A DNA stretch of 64,000 bases from Bacteroidales bacterium UBA6267. GTDB lineage: Bacteria; Bacteroidota; Bacteroidia; Bacteroidales; UBA1556. The stretch spans positions 1 to 64,000 of the forward strand of contig DJVB01000056.1 of assembly GCA_002440745.1 (NCBI GenBank), written 5' to 3'. A program made the position numbers and the translations under genes. The notes beneath the pieces are model-generated. The model worked only from the letters and a program-made list of their open reading frames with translations. It did no database searches and was not told the DNA's origin. Numbering within the stretch: the stretch's first letter is position 1; each line of letters begins with the position of its first letter. Below are positions 55,615 through 63,655 of the stretch, piece by piece.

Positions 55615-56757
55615 ATGAAAAAGATTTCAACAATTTTTACATTTGTATTATCAATTTTAATAATTGGATGTAATACCCCACAGAAAAGTAAATCTACTGA
55701 GAATGATTTAGTAGAATATTTAAAAAGCAACTGGCAAACTCCCGAAGATTATGTAATCAAAAAGTTTAAAAATCATGATTATGTATTCATAGGAGAATAT
55801 CATAGAATTAAACATGACGTTGATTTAATACTGAAATTAATACCACAGCTTCATGAAAATGGCATAAAAAATCTAGCAATTGAATTTGGGAATTATGAAG
55901 ACCAATATCTCGTTGACTCGTTATTAAATCTCCCGTATTTTGATAGAAATTTGGCAAAACAAATAATTTTTAATAGTAGTCCATTTTGGGGATTTGCAGA
56001 ATACATCGACATTTATCGGGTTGCATGGGAGGTAAACCACACAGATGATTTAAACGTAAATAACAGATTTAGAGTTGTTAATTTGGGAGCAGTTTATGAT
56101 CCATGTAAAGAGGGAGGTGCTTGGCGCGACCTTGACCCAGATATATTCATGGCGGATGTGATTTTTAAAGAGATTATCAGTAAAAATGAGAAAGCTTTGA
56201 TTTATTCTGGAAATCATCACGCTTTTACAAAATACCATCAACCTTTATATGATTTCGAAAAGGACTCTTTAGTTGGATTAAACAATACGAGAATGGGCAA
56301 TATAATCTATGATTCGTTAAAAACTAAAGTATTTAATATTTATTTACATGCTGCATGGGTATCAAATAAAGGTTGGGATGAAAAATCAGTTCTACCGGTA
56401 AATGGAGTAATAGACTCAATAATGGCTATATTTAATAATAAACCTGTTGGTTTTGATGCAATTAACTCTCCATTTGGCAAATTAACAAGCAATAATTCTT
56501 ATTATGCAATGGGCTATCCCGAATTCACCTTAGATCAATATTGTGATGGTTACATTTTTCAAAATTCTTTTGCAAATTATAAACCTATAACTATGGAGGA
56601 CAGTTTTATTACCTTGGAAAATTTGCCCCTCGTAAAGAAAAAGATGGAATGTAATGGTCATGAAAAAGAGTATATTGAATCTTTGACATTAGAAAATGCA
56701 AACGAATTTTTCTTTGAAGATATTAGAAATCATTTTAAACACCTGATTAAAGAATAA
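55615..56757 (+). CDS. Lipoprotein of the ChaN/EreA-like (Tiki) hydrolase superfamily
   Basis: 380 residues. Lipobox LIIGC (C19). Motifs of this superfamily: VFIGEYHRIKHD (G60, E61, H63), a second acidic strand NLAIEFG (E90), and YSGNHHAF (about 197-204), matching the two conserved Glu/His clusters of ChaN and EreA. ChaN binds heme; EreA opens macrolide lactones. No signature decides between them and the substrate is unknown. The gene fills one unit of the array with no other partner. A putative envelope function inside a defence-like array is unusual. Confidence 0.65.
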   Translation: MKKISTIFTFVLSILIIGCNTPQKSKSTENDLVEYLKSNWQTPEDYVIKKFKNHDYVFIGEYHRIKHDVDLILKLIPQLHENGIKNLAIEFGNYEDQYLVDSLLNLPYFDRNLAKQIIFNSSPFWGFAEYIDIYRVAWEVNHTDDLNVNNRFRVVNLGAVYDPCKEGGAWRDLDPDIFMADVIFKEIISKNEKALIYSGNHHAFTKYHQPLYDFEKDSLVGLNNTRMGNIIYDSLKTKVFNIYLHAAWVSNKGWDEKSVLPVNGVIDSIMAIFNNKPVGFDAINSPFGKLTSNNSYYAMGYPEFTLDQYCDGYIFQNSFANYKPITMEDSFITLENLPLVKKKMECNGHEKEYIESLTLENANEFFFEDIRNHFKHLIKE

Positions 56758-57107
56758 ATACAGCTGCTAATCAAGCCGACTGATAGCCATCAGTCCCATC
56801 GAGCACCTCTCGAATTACAATTCTGACCTTTGCCTAAGAAAAATATCTAACCTCGTGAACTTCGAAATTTTCTATGAAGTAAAGAATGCATTTTGCAAAC
56901 GATGATTGATTCTTCATGATGTAAAAAATATGCCTTAGAACGCACCTCCATTACTAAAGCTTAGACGTATGCAACAAAGAGAGAATGGATAACAATATAG
57001 CCAGCCCAATGAAAGCTAAGTTAACAGCCTAAGAAACTGTGTTCGATTTATCCCATCTGCACACTTCCATTAATATCCATTCCAATAAATCTTTTGAATA
57101 ATTCAAA
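56758..57107 (+). other. Cassette junction after the ChaN-like gene
   Basis: About 350 bases with no ORF that I can support. Contains the GATAGCC hairpin (56778-56795) and the 26-bp repeat CCTAAGAAACTGTGTTCG at 57028, next to AGTTAACAGCC. Likely the remains of a palindromic cassette end. Confidence 0.5.
56778..56795. repeat. GATAGCC hairpin 1
   Basis: GACTGATAGCCATCAGTC forms a 7-bp stem with loop AGCC. A second hairpin at 60614-60631 keeps the core GATAGCCATC but with different, still paired, arms. Confidence 0.6.
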
Positions 57108-57238
57108 TTATTAAAACCCTATATTTGCACTGAAAATTATCACATCATTCACACAAAACTGAAAGTATGGAGAAAAAGGACAGCTACCATTTTTGGGAAA
57201 TTAGCGGCGGATGGGGTATGTATATTCGTTGGCTGTAA
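57108..57238 (+). repeat. Cassette-leader repeat, copy 5, upstream of the DUF262 pair
   Basis: Promoter TATATTTG at 57120-57127 with TTTG 23 bases upstream. The conserved CTGAAAATTATCACATCATTC block follows. Leader ORF from ATG 57167 codes for 23 residues (MEKKDSYHF...) ending in TAA 57238; most of the usual leader is deleted, joining the ATGG part to GGCGGATGGG and ATTCGTTGGCTG. Confidence 0.75.
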
Positions 57239-57292
57239 TGGTAGGAGGACACTCAAAGCGAAAGGACAATATATAATGATTAACAAAAGGAT

Positions 57293-58717
57293 ATGGAAAT
57301 AACACCAACACAAAAAGTAATTAAACTGAACGAGTTAGTAAAAGAAAAACTCACTATTCCTGTTTATCAACGTCCCTATAAATGGACAGAAAAAAATGTT
57401 ATTCAACTTTTGGAAGATATTTTTGAGTATGTTGTGCTTAAAAATAAAGACTATCGCATTGGTAATATCATTTTGTACAAATTTTGGCAGGACAACAACG
57501 AAAAAATTATAGAAAGAAATACTTATCAAAATGATTCTGATTTTGAAAAAGCCATTAAAAATGCTTCAGAATTTTCAGACGTTGTTGATGGACAGCAGCG
57601 ACTTACAACTATCTCGCTAATAATGAAAATATTAGAAAATAATTTTAATGGTTTGTTGCTCAGTGAAAAGTTCAAACATACTATTTCCAAAAATAATATT
57701 GTGTATAATTATCGCATTATAAATCAATGGATAAGCACTAAGTTTGGAAATAATGAAATCAAAAAAGCTGATTTCAAATCAAAAATTTTGAATAAATGTG
57801 AATTTGTGCTTTTTACGGTTTTTCACCAGGACGAAGCATTTCAGCTTTTTGATTCTCAAAATGCAAGAGGAAAGGCTCTTGAACCTTATGACTTATTAAA
57901 AGCATTTCATTTACGGGAAATGGATTTTGATAGCGAAGACGAAAGAACAAAATGCGTTGACCATTGGGAAGCATCTGTTGATAATGGAACTTTAAAACCA
58001 ATACTCGGAAATCATCTTTTCAAAATTCGCAAATGGAGTAAAAATGAATGGAAATACGATTTTACAAAAGATGAAATCGAAGAATTTAAAGGTATTTCAT
58101 TACACCAAAAACAGCAATATCCTTACGAAAGTGCAATGCGAATGTTAGACGGTTTTGTGGATAATGCTCAAAATGATAAATTTTTGCGAAACTTACAAGT
58201 TGCACAAACTTTTCCATTTCAAATTACAACCCCGATAATTAATGGCAAACGTTTTTTTGAATATGTTGATTTTTACATTACTCAACGAGAAAAATTATTT
58301 GATTTTAATAAAGAAGATTCGATTAAAGCAGAAATTCCAGAATTTGTAAAATTCTACGAAGATTATTGCTACGGTTATTATGGATGGTCTCGAAGTGGTG
58401 ATAAAAAAGTGAGAAATCTTTACGAAAATATTTTAATTGCATTCATTGATAAATTTGGCTATGTTGATGATTTTGAAAATTACTACAACGCATTTTACAA
58501 ACTTGCATACCGAATTCGTTGTGATAAAAAAAGAATTACAGTAGAAACAATTATGAATAGTACTGCACGACAAGTTTTTAGTAAAATAAATGATTCTGTA
58601 CGCCCTGATACTTTCAAAAATTATCAGTATAAAACATATCAAATTGACAAAAACAATCTTGTTAACGGAATTGACGAGATAGCTAAATTTATAACAGGAG
58701 AAAAAAATGGAAAATAG
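57293..58717 (+). CDS. DUF262 protein, first of a pair (GmrS-like)
   Basis: 474 residues. DUF262 motifs: LTIPVYQRPYKW (20-31), the DGQQR core DVVDGQQRLTT (about 97-107) and NARGKALEPYDLLKAF. The DGQQR motif binds and hydrolyses NTP in the GmrSD family. The C-terminal half (about 250-470) is helical and lacks the HNH nuclease found in its partner. The two proteins overlap by 11 bases, so they are coupled. Together they resemble type IV (modification-dependent) restriction such as GmrSD, but as two DUF262 proteins instead of one fusion. Confidence 0.88.
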   Translation: MEITPTQKVIKLNELVKEKLTIPVYQRPYKWTEKNVIQLLEDIFEYVVLKNKDYRIGNIILYKFWQDNNEKIIERNTYQNDSDFEKAIKNASEFSDVVDGQQRLTTISLIMKILENNFNGLLLSEKFKHTISKNNIVYNYRIINQWISTKFGNNEIKKADFKSKILNKCEFVLFTVFHQDEAFQLFDSQNARGKALEPYDLLKAFHLREMDFDSEDERTKCVDHWEASVDNGTLKPILGNHLFKIRKWSKNEWKYDFTKDEIEEFKGISLHQKQQYPYESAMRMLDGFVDNAQNDKFLRNLQVAQTFPFQITTPIINGKRFFEYVDFYITQREKLFDFNKEDSIKAEIPEFVKFYEDYCYGYYGWSRSGDKKVRNLYENILIAFIDKFGYVDDFENYYNAFYKLAYRIRCDKKRITVETIMNSTARQVFSKINDSVRPDTFKNYQYKTYQIDKNNLVNGIDEIAKFITGEKNGK

Positions 58718-60509
58718 CGCAAAAAACATAAGAGAGATTTTAGAGAAAGACAATTATATCATTCCACGCTACCAACGTAATTACGCTTGGGGAAAGACTG
58801 AAATTTCACAGTTAATCAAGGATATTGATGAGTTTTTTCCAAAGGAAAACAACGAAAAAAAATCATACTATCTTGGCTCGTTAGTTTGTTTTAAAAGAGA
58901 AGACGGCAGTTTTGAATTGATTGACGGACAACAACGCCACACAACCATTACGCTGATAAATCTTGTTCTAAAAAATTGGCAAAATGTAATTGAAAATATT
59001 GTAGCAGTTCCAAATCTCAAATTTGATTCTCGTAAGAAAATACAGAATTACATTGAAAGTTTATACAAAACAGAAAAAACGACATTTCTAAAACAAGCAG
59101 GAGAATTAAATATAACAGGTACAGGAAGTTTCAAAGATGCTATTGAGATTATTCAAGAAGAACTGCGAGTAAAAGATGTACAATATTTTGCAAAGAATTT
59201 CTATGAAAATGTTTATTTGTTTCGTGTGGAAGTTCCCGAAGATACTGATTTAAACCACTATTTTGAAATAATGAACAATCGAGGTGAACAGTTGGAAAAA
59301 CACGAAATTATAAAAGCTCTTTTAATGGGAAAAATTAGCGATACAAAAGAGCAGAGGAAATTTGCTACAATTTGGGACGCTTGTGCAGATATGAATGATT
59401 ATGTGTATTTCAATTTTGAAAAAGCATACAGACAAAATTTGTTTGATGATACCGGAAAATTAAAATGGGAAAAATTTGATAGTATTTCTAACAATGAAAG
59501 CGAAGATAACAACGAAGAAAAATCATTAGCAGATATTATTGGCAATCATAACATTCCTACTGATTTTCCGAAAGATGAAAAATATATTAAAGACAAATAT
59601 AAATCTGTTATTGACTTTCCGAATTTTCTATTGCAAGTATTGAAAATTAAGAATGATAAAGTATCACTTGACGATAAAAAACTTTTGGAGCAATTTAGCG
59701 ACACTAAACCCGACCCGAAAGATTTTATTTTTGATTTGTTGAAATACAGAATCTTATTTGATGAGTTTGTTGTTAAGCAAGACTTAGCAGATGCAGACGA
59801 AAGCAAACAAAATTGGGGAATTAGAAAATTAAATAATGATCTTGAAACAACGATTAAAACTTATGAAGCTGATGAAGAGTTGACAAAGTTGCAAGTAATG
59901 TTGTATTATTCTGATTCTACAAACACTTACAATAATTGGTTGCAGGAAATTATGAAAAATACGGTTTTTGCTGTTGATATATTCACCGAAAAAGTTATGA
60001 GTATTGCAAAAGTAAAATTCAATAGAGAGAACTTATCGTATCCCAATATTAGTGCTTTCAATCTTTATTTTATTGATTTTTTGCTTTGGAAATTGTACGC
60101 TGAAAATATAAAAGGTAAAGAAAATTATGTAGATGATATATCTGACACATTAAACAATTTAAAAAGTAAAATTTTCATTCACAGAAGTTCGTTTAATTCA
60201 TTCAAATTTAGACAAATAAGTTCAAGAGAGCATTTGCTTTCGCAAGAACACGCCAAACGATATTCCATTGACGAAGAAGTTTACAACGGAATAGGAAATT
60301 TGTGTTTAATTTCTTCTTCCCAAAATTCGGCTGGCAACAAAGAAAATCCAAGTGACAAGAAGAAATTGTTTCAACACGATAATTCAAGTTTGAAACGGCT
60401 TATAATGTTTGAAAGTTATGAAAACGATAAATGGGAAACCGACCAAATATACAAACACAAATATGAAATTGTAAATTTGATTAACCACTATACAAATGAA
60501 GTTAAATAG
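58707..60509 (+). CDS. DUF262 + DUF1524 (HNH) protein, second of a pair
   Basis: 600 residues. DUF262 motifs YIIPRYQRNYAW (17-28), DGQQRHTT (about 72-80) and MNNRGEQLEKHEIIKALL. C-terminal DUF1524 HNH: SREHLLSQEHAKR (about 505-517) and GNLCLISSSQNSAGNKEN with the downstream Lys, matching the EH...N...K of GmrD-like nucleases. It should cut DNA under control of the DUF262 NTPase site. Starts 11 bases before the upstream stop. Expected to restrict foreign or modified DNA. Confidence 0.9.
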   Translation: MENSAKNIREILEKDNYIIPRYQRNYAWGKTEISQLIKDIDEFFPKENNEKKSYYLGSLVCFKREDGSFELIDGQQRHTTITLINLVLKNWQNVIENIVAVPNLKFDSRKKIQNYIESLYKTEKTTFLKQAGELNITGTGSFKDAIEIIQEELRVKDVQYFAKNFYENVYLFRVEVPEDTDLNHYFEIMNNRGEQLEKHEIIKALLMGKISDTKEQRKFATIWDACADMNDYVYFNFEKAYRQNLFDDTGKLKWEKFDSISNNESEDNNEEKSLADIIGNHNIPTDFPKDEKYIKDKYKSVIDFPNFLLQVLKIKNDKVSLDDKKLLEQFSDTKPDPKDFIFDLLKYRILFDEFVVKQDLADADESKQNWGIRKLNNDLETTIKTYEADEELTKLQVMLYYSDSTNTYNNWLQEIMKNTVFAVDIFTEKVMSIAKVKFNRENLSYPNISAFNLYFIDFLLWKLYAENIKGKENYVDDISDTLNNLKSKIFIHRSSFNSFKFRQISSREHLLSQEHAKRYSIDEEVYNGIGNLCLISSSQNSAGNKENPSDKKKLFQHDNSSLKRLIMFESYENDKWETDQIYKHKYEIVNLINHYTNEVK

Positions 60510-60703
60510 CCACATACCGCCAACAATATGTAAAATCCATAAGGGTTTCAGAGGTAATCGAAGGTCAGAAGTCCACTTTAACTTTTCGTGTAACTTGCTA
60601 GGAAATCACCCTCTTCCGATAGCCATCGGAACCCTTACGGCACTTTCACTTGGCAGTAACAAGCAACCCTAACAGACCTAAAACAAACAAAAACTTTTAC
60701 TAA
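60510..60703 (+). other. Cassette end after the DUF262 pair
   Basis: An imperfect palindrome: CGCCAACAATATG and CCATAAGGGTTTC on the left pair in part with GGAACCCTTACGG and CACTTGGCAG on the right. The left GCCAAC is the reverse complement of GTTGGC that begins this unit at 57228. The GATAGCC hairpin lies at its centre-right. Confidence 0.55.
60614..60631. repeat. GATAGCC hairpin 2
   Basis: TTCCGATAGCCATCGGAA: 7-bp stem, loop AGCC. The outer arm changes relative to hairpin 1 preserve pairing. Confidence 0.65.
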
Positions 60704-61522
60704 ATGACAACAGGAAATAAAATTGCAATTTTAATAGACGGTGACAATGCTGAAAGCAAACTTATCGAACAATATATCTCTGAGGCGGGGCGTTTTGGGC
60801 GAGTTACAGTTAAGAGAATTTACGCTGACTGGACCGACAATAGAATGAAAAGTTGGAAAGAACAACTTAACAAATTTGCGGTTAGACCAATTCAAAAGTT
60901 TGCATATACAACTGCTAAAAACTCAACCGACACAGCTTTAATCATTGACGCAATGGACTTATTGCATTCAAAGCTAATTGACGGTATTTGTATTGTTTCT
61001 AGTGACAGCGACTATACCGGACTTGCACATAGAATAAGAGAAGAAGGTTTGTTTATTATGGGAATTGGTAAATCCCATACTCCAGAGGCATTTGTAAAAG
61101 CTTGTGAGAACTTTACATTTTCAGAAATTCTGCAACCAACAGAAACAAAAGAGGTAAAGGAACAAACTAAAAAAGAGAACGATAAAAAAGAAACAGAGAC
61201 TGGACTTAAAGCACCAAACCTTCCCGAACCTAAAGTTGTAGGGAAAATTGACTTAAACTTAATTGGCTCGCTGAAAAAATCAGGTATTAAATCGGTTGAC
61301 TTGAAACAAATTGAAACTGCATTTCAGATGGTAGCAGACATTGACACAGGACAAGCGTTACTTTCAAGATTTTCAGAAGCACTTCGCAAAGTTGACCCGA
61401 CTTTTGACCATAGGAATTTTGGCTATAATTCATTCAGAAAGTTCTGTGACGCTTTGACACCAAATTACCAAACTGTTTTACACGAAGATGGTCAAACATT
61501 TTCGTTAAAGAAAATAGACTAG
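60704..61522 (+). CDS. NYN-domain ribonuclease-like protein with C-terminal OST-HTH (LOTUS)
   Basis: 272 residues. The NYN (PIN-like, LabA/DUF88) domain occupies about 1-145 with acidic metal residues D12 and D14 in AILIDGDNAES, D76 and D82 in STDTALIIDAMD, and D101 and D103 in VSSDSDYTG. A Lys/Glu linker leads to an OST-HTH domain (about 185-270: GIKSVDLKQIETAFQMV, DPTFDHRNFGYNSF). OST-HTH domains bind RNA, especially G-rich or structured. The pair predicts an RNA-targeting nuclease. No partner gene. Confidence 0.88.
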   Translation: MTTGNKIAILIDGDNAESKLIEQYISEAGRFGRVTVKRIYADWTDNRMKSWKEQLNKFAVRPIQKFAYTTAKNSTDTALIIDAMDLLHSKLIDGICIVSSDSDYTGLAHRIREEGLFIMGIGKSHTPEAFVKACENFTFSEILQPTETKEVKEQTKKENDKKETETGLKAPNLPEPKVVGKIDLNLIGSLKKSGIKSVDLKQIETAFQMVADIDTGQALLSRFSEALRKVDPTFDHRNFGYNSFRKFCDALTPNYQTVLHEDGQTFSLKKID

Positions 61523-61879
61523 AAATGAAGACTGAATGAAGTGCAACTTCTTACTCTGGCTTTGACTCAAGGGCGATGATATGGAAGTATAAAACTCTGT
61601 GCTTCAATTTAAGCTCTTTGGTATCTCCGCAGGAATCCCTTTTATAGAGACCCATTAACCGCAAAATGCTAACCGGCAATTTATTTGAACCCTACCCGCA
61701 ATCAAAAAGTTAAGCAACATCTTCCTTTCATGCTTTGAATTTTATTTATTCTATGATGTTTTTTTGTTTATTAAAGCATTAGCATTTTCAAGCTAAGGCT
61801 GGAGTTTGATCCATTTCATATTGAATCTTTCTATCTATCTCTCATGAAAACTTAAATTTAATTCTTTTAGACAATCCAA
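61523..61879 (+). other. Non-coding junction before the KAP unit
   Basis: About 357 bases. Nothing I can support apart from short CCGCAAAATGCTAACCGGCA, a loose palindrome-like stretch at 61658, and AT-rich sequence. The usual cassette-end palindrome is not clear here. Confidence 0.4.
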
Positions 61880-62030
61880 ATAATTAAAACCCTATATTTG
61901 CGCTGAAAATCTACAGCAATTCACTTAAGACTGAAACTATGGTGAAAGACAGCTGCAAATATTTAATTTCGGATAGAGTATTAAAATACAGGGAGTTAAA
62001 TAGATTTTTGAACCTGTAACTTAGTGAGAA
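61880..62030 (+). repeat. Cassette-leader repeat, copy 6, upstream of the KAP gene
   Basis: Promoter TATATTTG 61893-61900. Leader ORF from ATG 61939 to TAA 62019 (26 residues, MVKDSCKYLISD...); the stop falls where copy 3 has Lys27, and the frame stays open to the usual end (GAGAAATAA). Confidence 0.8.
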
Positions 62031-62059
62031 ATAACCACCATAATGGTGATTATACATTC

Positions 62060-62068
62060 GTTAACGCC
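62060..62068. repeat. Left 9-mer GTTAACGCC of the KAP unit
   Basis: Reverse complement of GGCGTTAAC at 63522-63530. They bracket the KAP gene, as expected for the 5' end of a cassette and the R'' box of its own attC. Confidence 0.5.
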
Positions 62069-62093
62069 AAGTTTAAACTGACATTCTACAATC

Positions 62094-63512
62094 ATGAGAA
62101 TCAGACATAATGATATAGAAATCAATAAAACAGACCCTTTTTCAAATTGCAAATTGGGAAGAAAAGAATATGCTCTCGTGCTAACCGATATTGTAAAAAA
62201 CTTTAATGACGGATTTGTTTTAGCAATTGACAATGAATGGGGAACCGGAAAAACCACATTCGTAAAAATGTGGAAACAATATCTGGACAATGAGGATTTT
62301 AAAACTTTGTACTTTAATGCTTGGGAGAATGATTTCGAGCAAGATATTTTGGTTACACTAATTTCTGAATTAAAGGAACTTAAGACTTCTAAAAACGAAG
62401 AATCATTTAAAAAAGTAATAAATAAAGCTTTCCCACTCGCAAAAAGTTTGGCTTTGGGGCTACTTAAAACTCAAATTGAAAAACATGTAGGTAATGAGTT
62501 TGTACAGGAATTCATAAATCAAACTTCCAGTAGCATAGCTGATGGCTTACAAGAGCAAATTGAAATTTATACAAGTAAGAAAAAAAGCATCGCGGAATTC
62601 AGACAATCATTTGAAAAATTTGTTTCCCAGACAACAGATAGCAAACCAGTTGTTTTTATAATTGATGAATTAGACAGATGCCGACCAAATTACGCAGTCG
62701 AATTGTTGGAGCAGTTAAAACATTTATTTTCTGTTTCTGGAATAGTATTCGTCTTGTCAATTGATAAAGTTCAATTAGGGAATGCTGTTCGTGGTGTTTA
62801 TGGTAGTGATTTAATAGATTCAAATGAATATTTAAGAAGATTTATTGATATTGAATATTCTATTCCGGAACCAGACACAAAAACATTTACAAAATACTTG
62901 TATGAATATTTTGCATTTGATGAATTCTTCGAAGAAAAACAAAGGCTTCAATATCGTGAATTACAACAAGACAGCTCAACTTTCATAAAGTTCGCCACCT
63001 CATTGTTTAACTATGAAAGATTAACATTAAGAGTTCAAGAAAAAATATTTGCCCATGCAAGGATAGCTCTAACACAATTTACTGCGAATAATTATTTAGT
63101 GCCAAGTTTATTCATATTACTAATATATATCAAGTTCAAGCACAACTCTATTTACAATAATCTAAAAAATGAGAGATACTCGTTGCAAGAACTAATTAAT
63201 CAAGTAGAGTCAATCTTACCGGAGAATGTGAGCGAAGATGATTCACACATGTATTTATATACTTTATCAATGCTATTGAGAAGCTACAATAACTCAAGAG
63301 AGTATCCAAATAAGGAAAACCTTATAGTAACCGATGAAAGTGACTCCAAACAAAGATTGACTTTTACATCTAAGTTCGATAAAACTGAAAACAATAAGAA
63401 ACTTTTAGGTTTCTTGGATTCATCCAGAGGATATTATTCAAAAATGCATGACATGGGAATAAAACACTTGTTAAAAAAAATAGATATAACTGAAAAAATA
63501 ATGATGAATTAA
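62094..63512 (+). CDS. KAP family P-loop NTPase
   Basis: 472 residues. Walker A DNEWGTGKTTF (47-55), the conserved YFNAWEND, Walker B VVFIIDELDRCRP (about 186-198) and SGIVFVLSIDKVQL. One hydrophobic segment (SLFILLIYI, about 340-350) may be a membrane or core helix; full-size KAP proteins usually have two to four spans. KAP NTPases are found in phage-defence contexts, but a single gene here has no visible effector. No signal peptide. Confidence 0.9.
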   Translation: MRIRHNDIEINKTDPFSNCKLGRKEYALVLTDIVKNFNDGFVLAIDNEWGTGKTTFVKMWKQYLDNEDFKTLYFNAWENDFEQDILVTLISELKELKTSKNEESFKKVINKAFPLAKSLALGLLKTQIEKHVGNEFVQEFINQTSSSIADGLQEQIEIYTSKKKSIAEFRQSFEKFVSQTTDSKPVVFIIDELDRCRPNYAVELLEQLKHLFSVSGIVFVLSIDKVQLGNAVRGVYGSDLIDSNEYLRRFIDIEYSIPEPDTKTFTKYLYEYFAFDEFFEEKQRLQYRELQQDSSTFIKFATSLFNYERLTLRVQEKIFAHARIALTQFTANNYLVPSLFILLIYIKFKHNSIYNNLKNERYSLQELINQVESILPENVSEDDSHMYLYTLSMLLRSYNNSREYPNKENLIVTDESDSKQRLTFTSKFDKTENNKKLLGFLDSSRGYYSKMHDMGIKHLLKKIDITEKIMMN

Positions 63513-63521
63513 TAAAAACTA

Positions 63522-63655
63522 GGCGTTAACAAATTGTATATGGCAGGCGGGGGATTTAGCGGTCTGACAAGTCAGACCTCGTGCCCACTTTCCTACGGGT
63601 CTGACAGTATTTCTCTTCGAAATCCCGCCCGACCACATACAAGTGACCGTTGAAC
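63522..63655. repeat. Palindromic attC-like site after the KAP gene
   Basis: Imperfect palindrome of 134 bases. Outer box GGCGTTAAC on the left and GTTGAAC on the right, the latter fitting GTTRRRY. Arms GGCAGGCGGGGGATTT and AAATCCCGCCC pair over about ten bases with a mismatch; the loop holds GGTCTGAC AA GTCAGACC, itself a perfect hairpin, and a third GGTCTGACA. This is the layout of an integron attC site: long, palindromic, variable centre. No integrase is in the window. Confidence 0.6.

Noticed and set aside
56758..57107. tRNA or small structured RNA genes in the long gaps of the array.
   Set aside because: I looked for cloverleaf cores (GTTCGA loops and CCA ends). GTTCGATT is present at 55346 and 57044 as part of the 26-bp repeat, but no acceptor or anticodon stem can be drawn.
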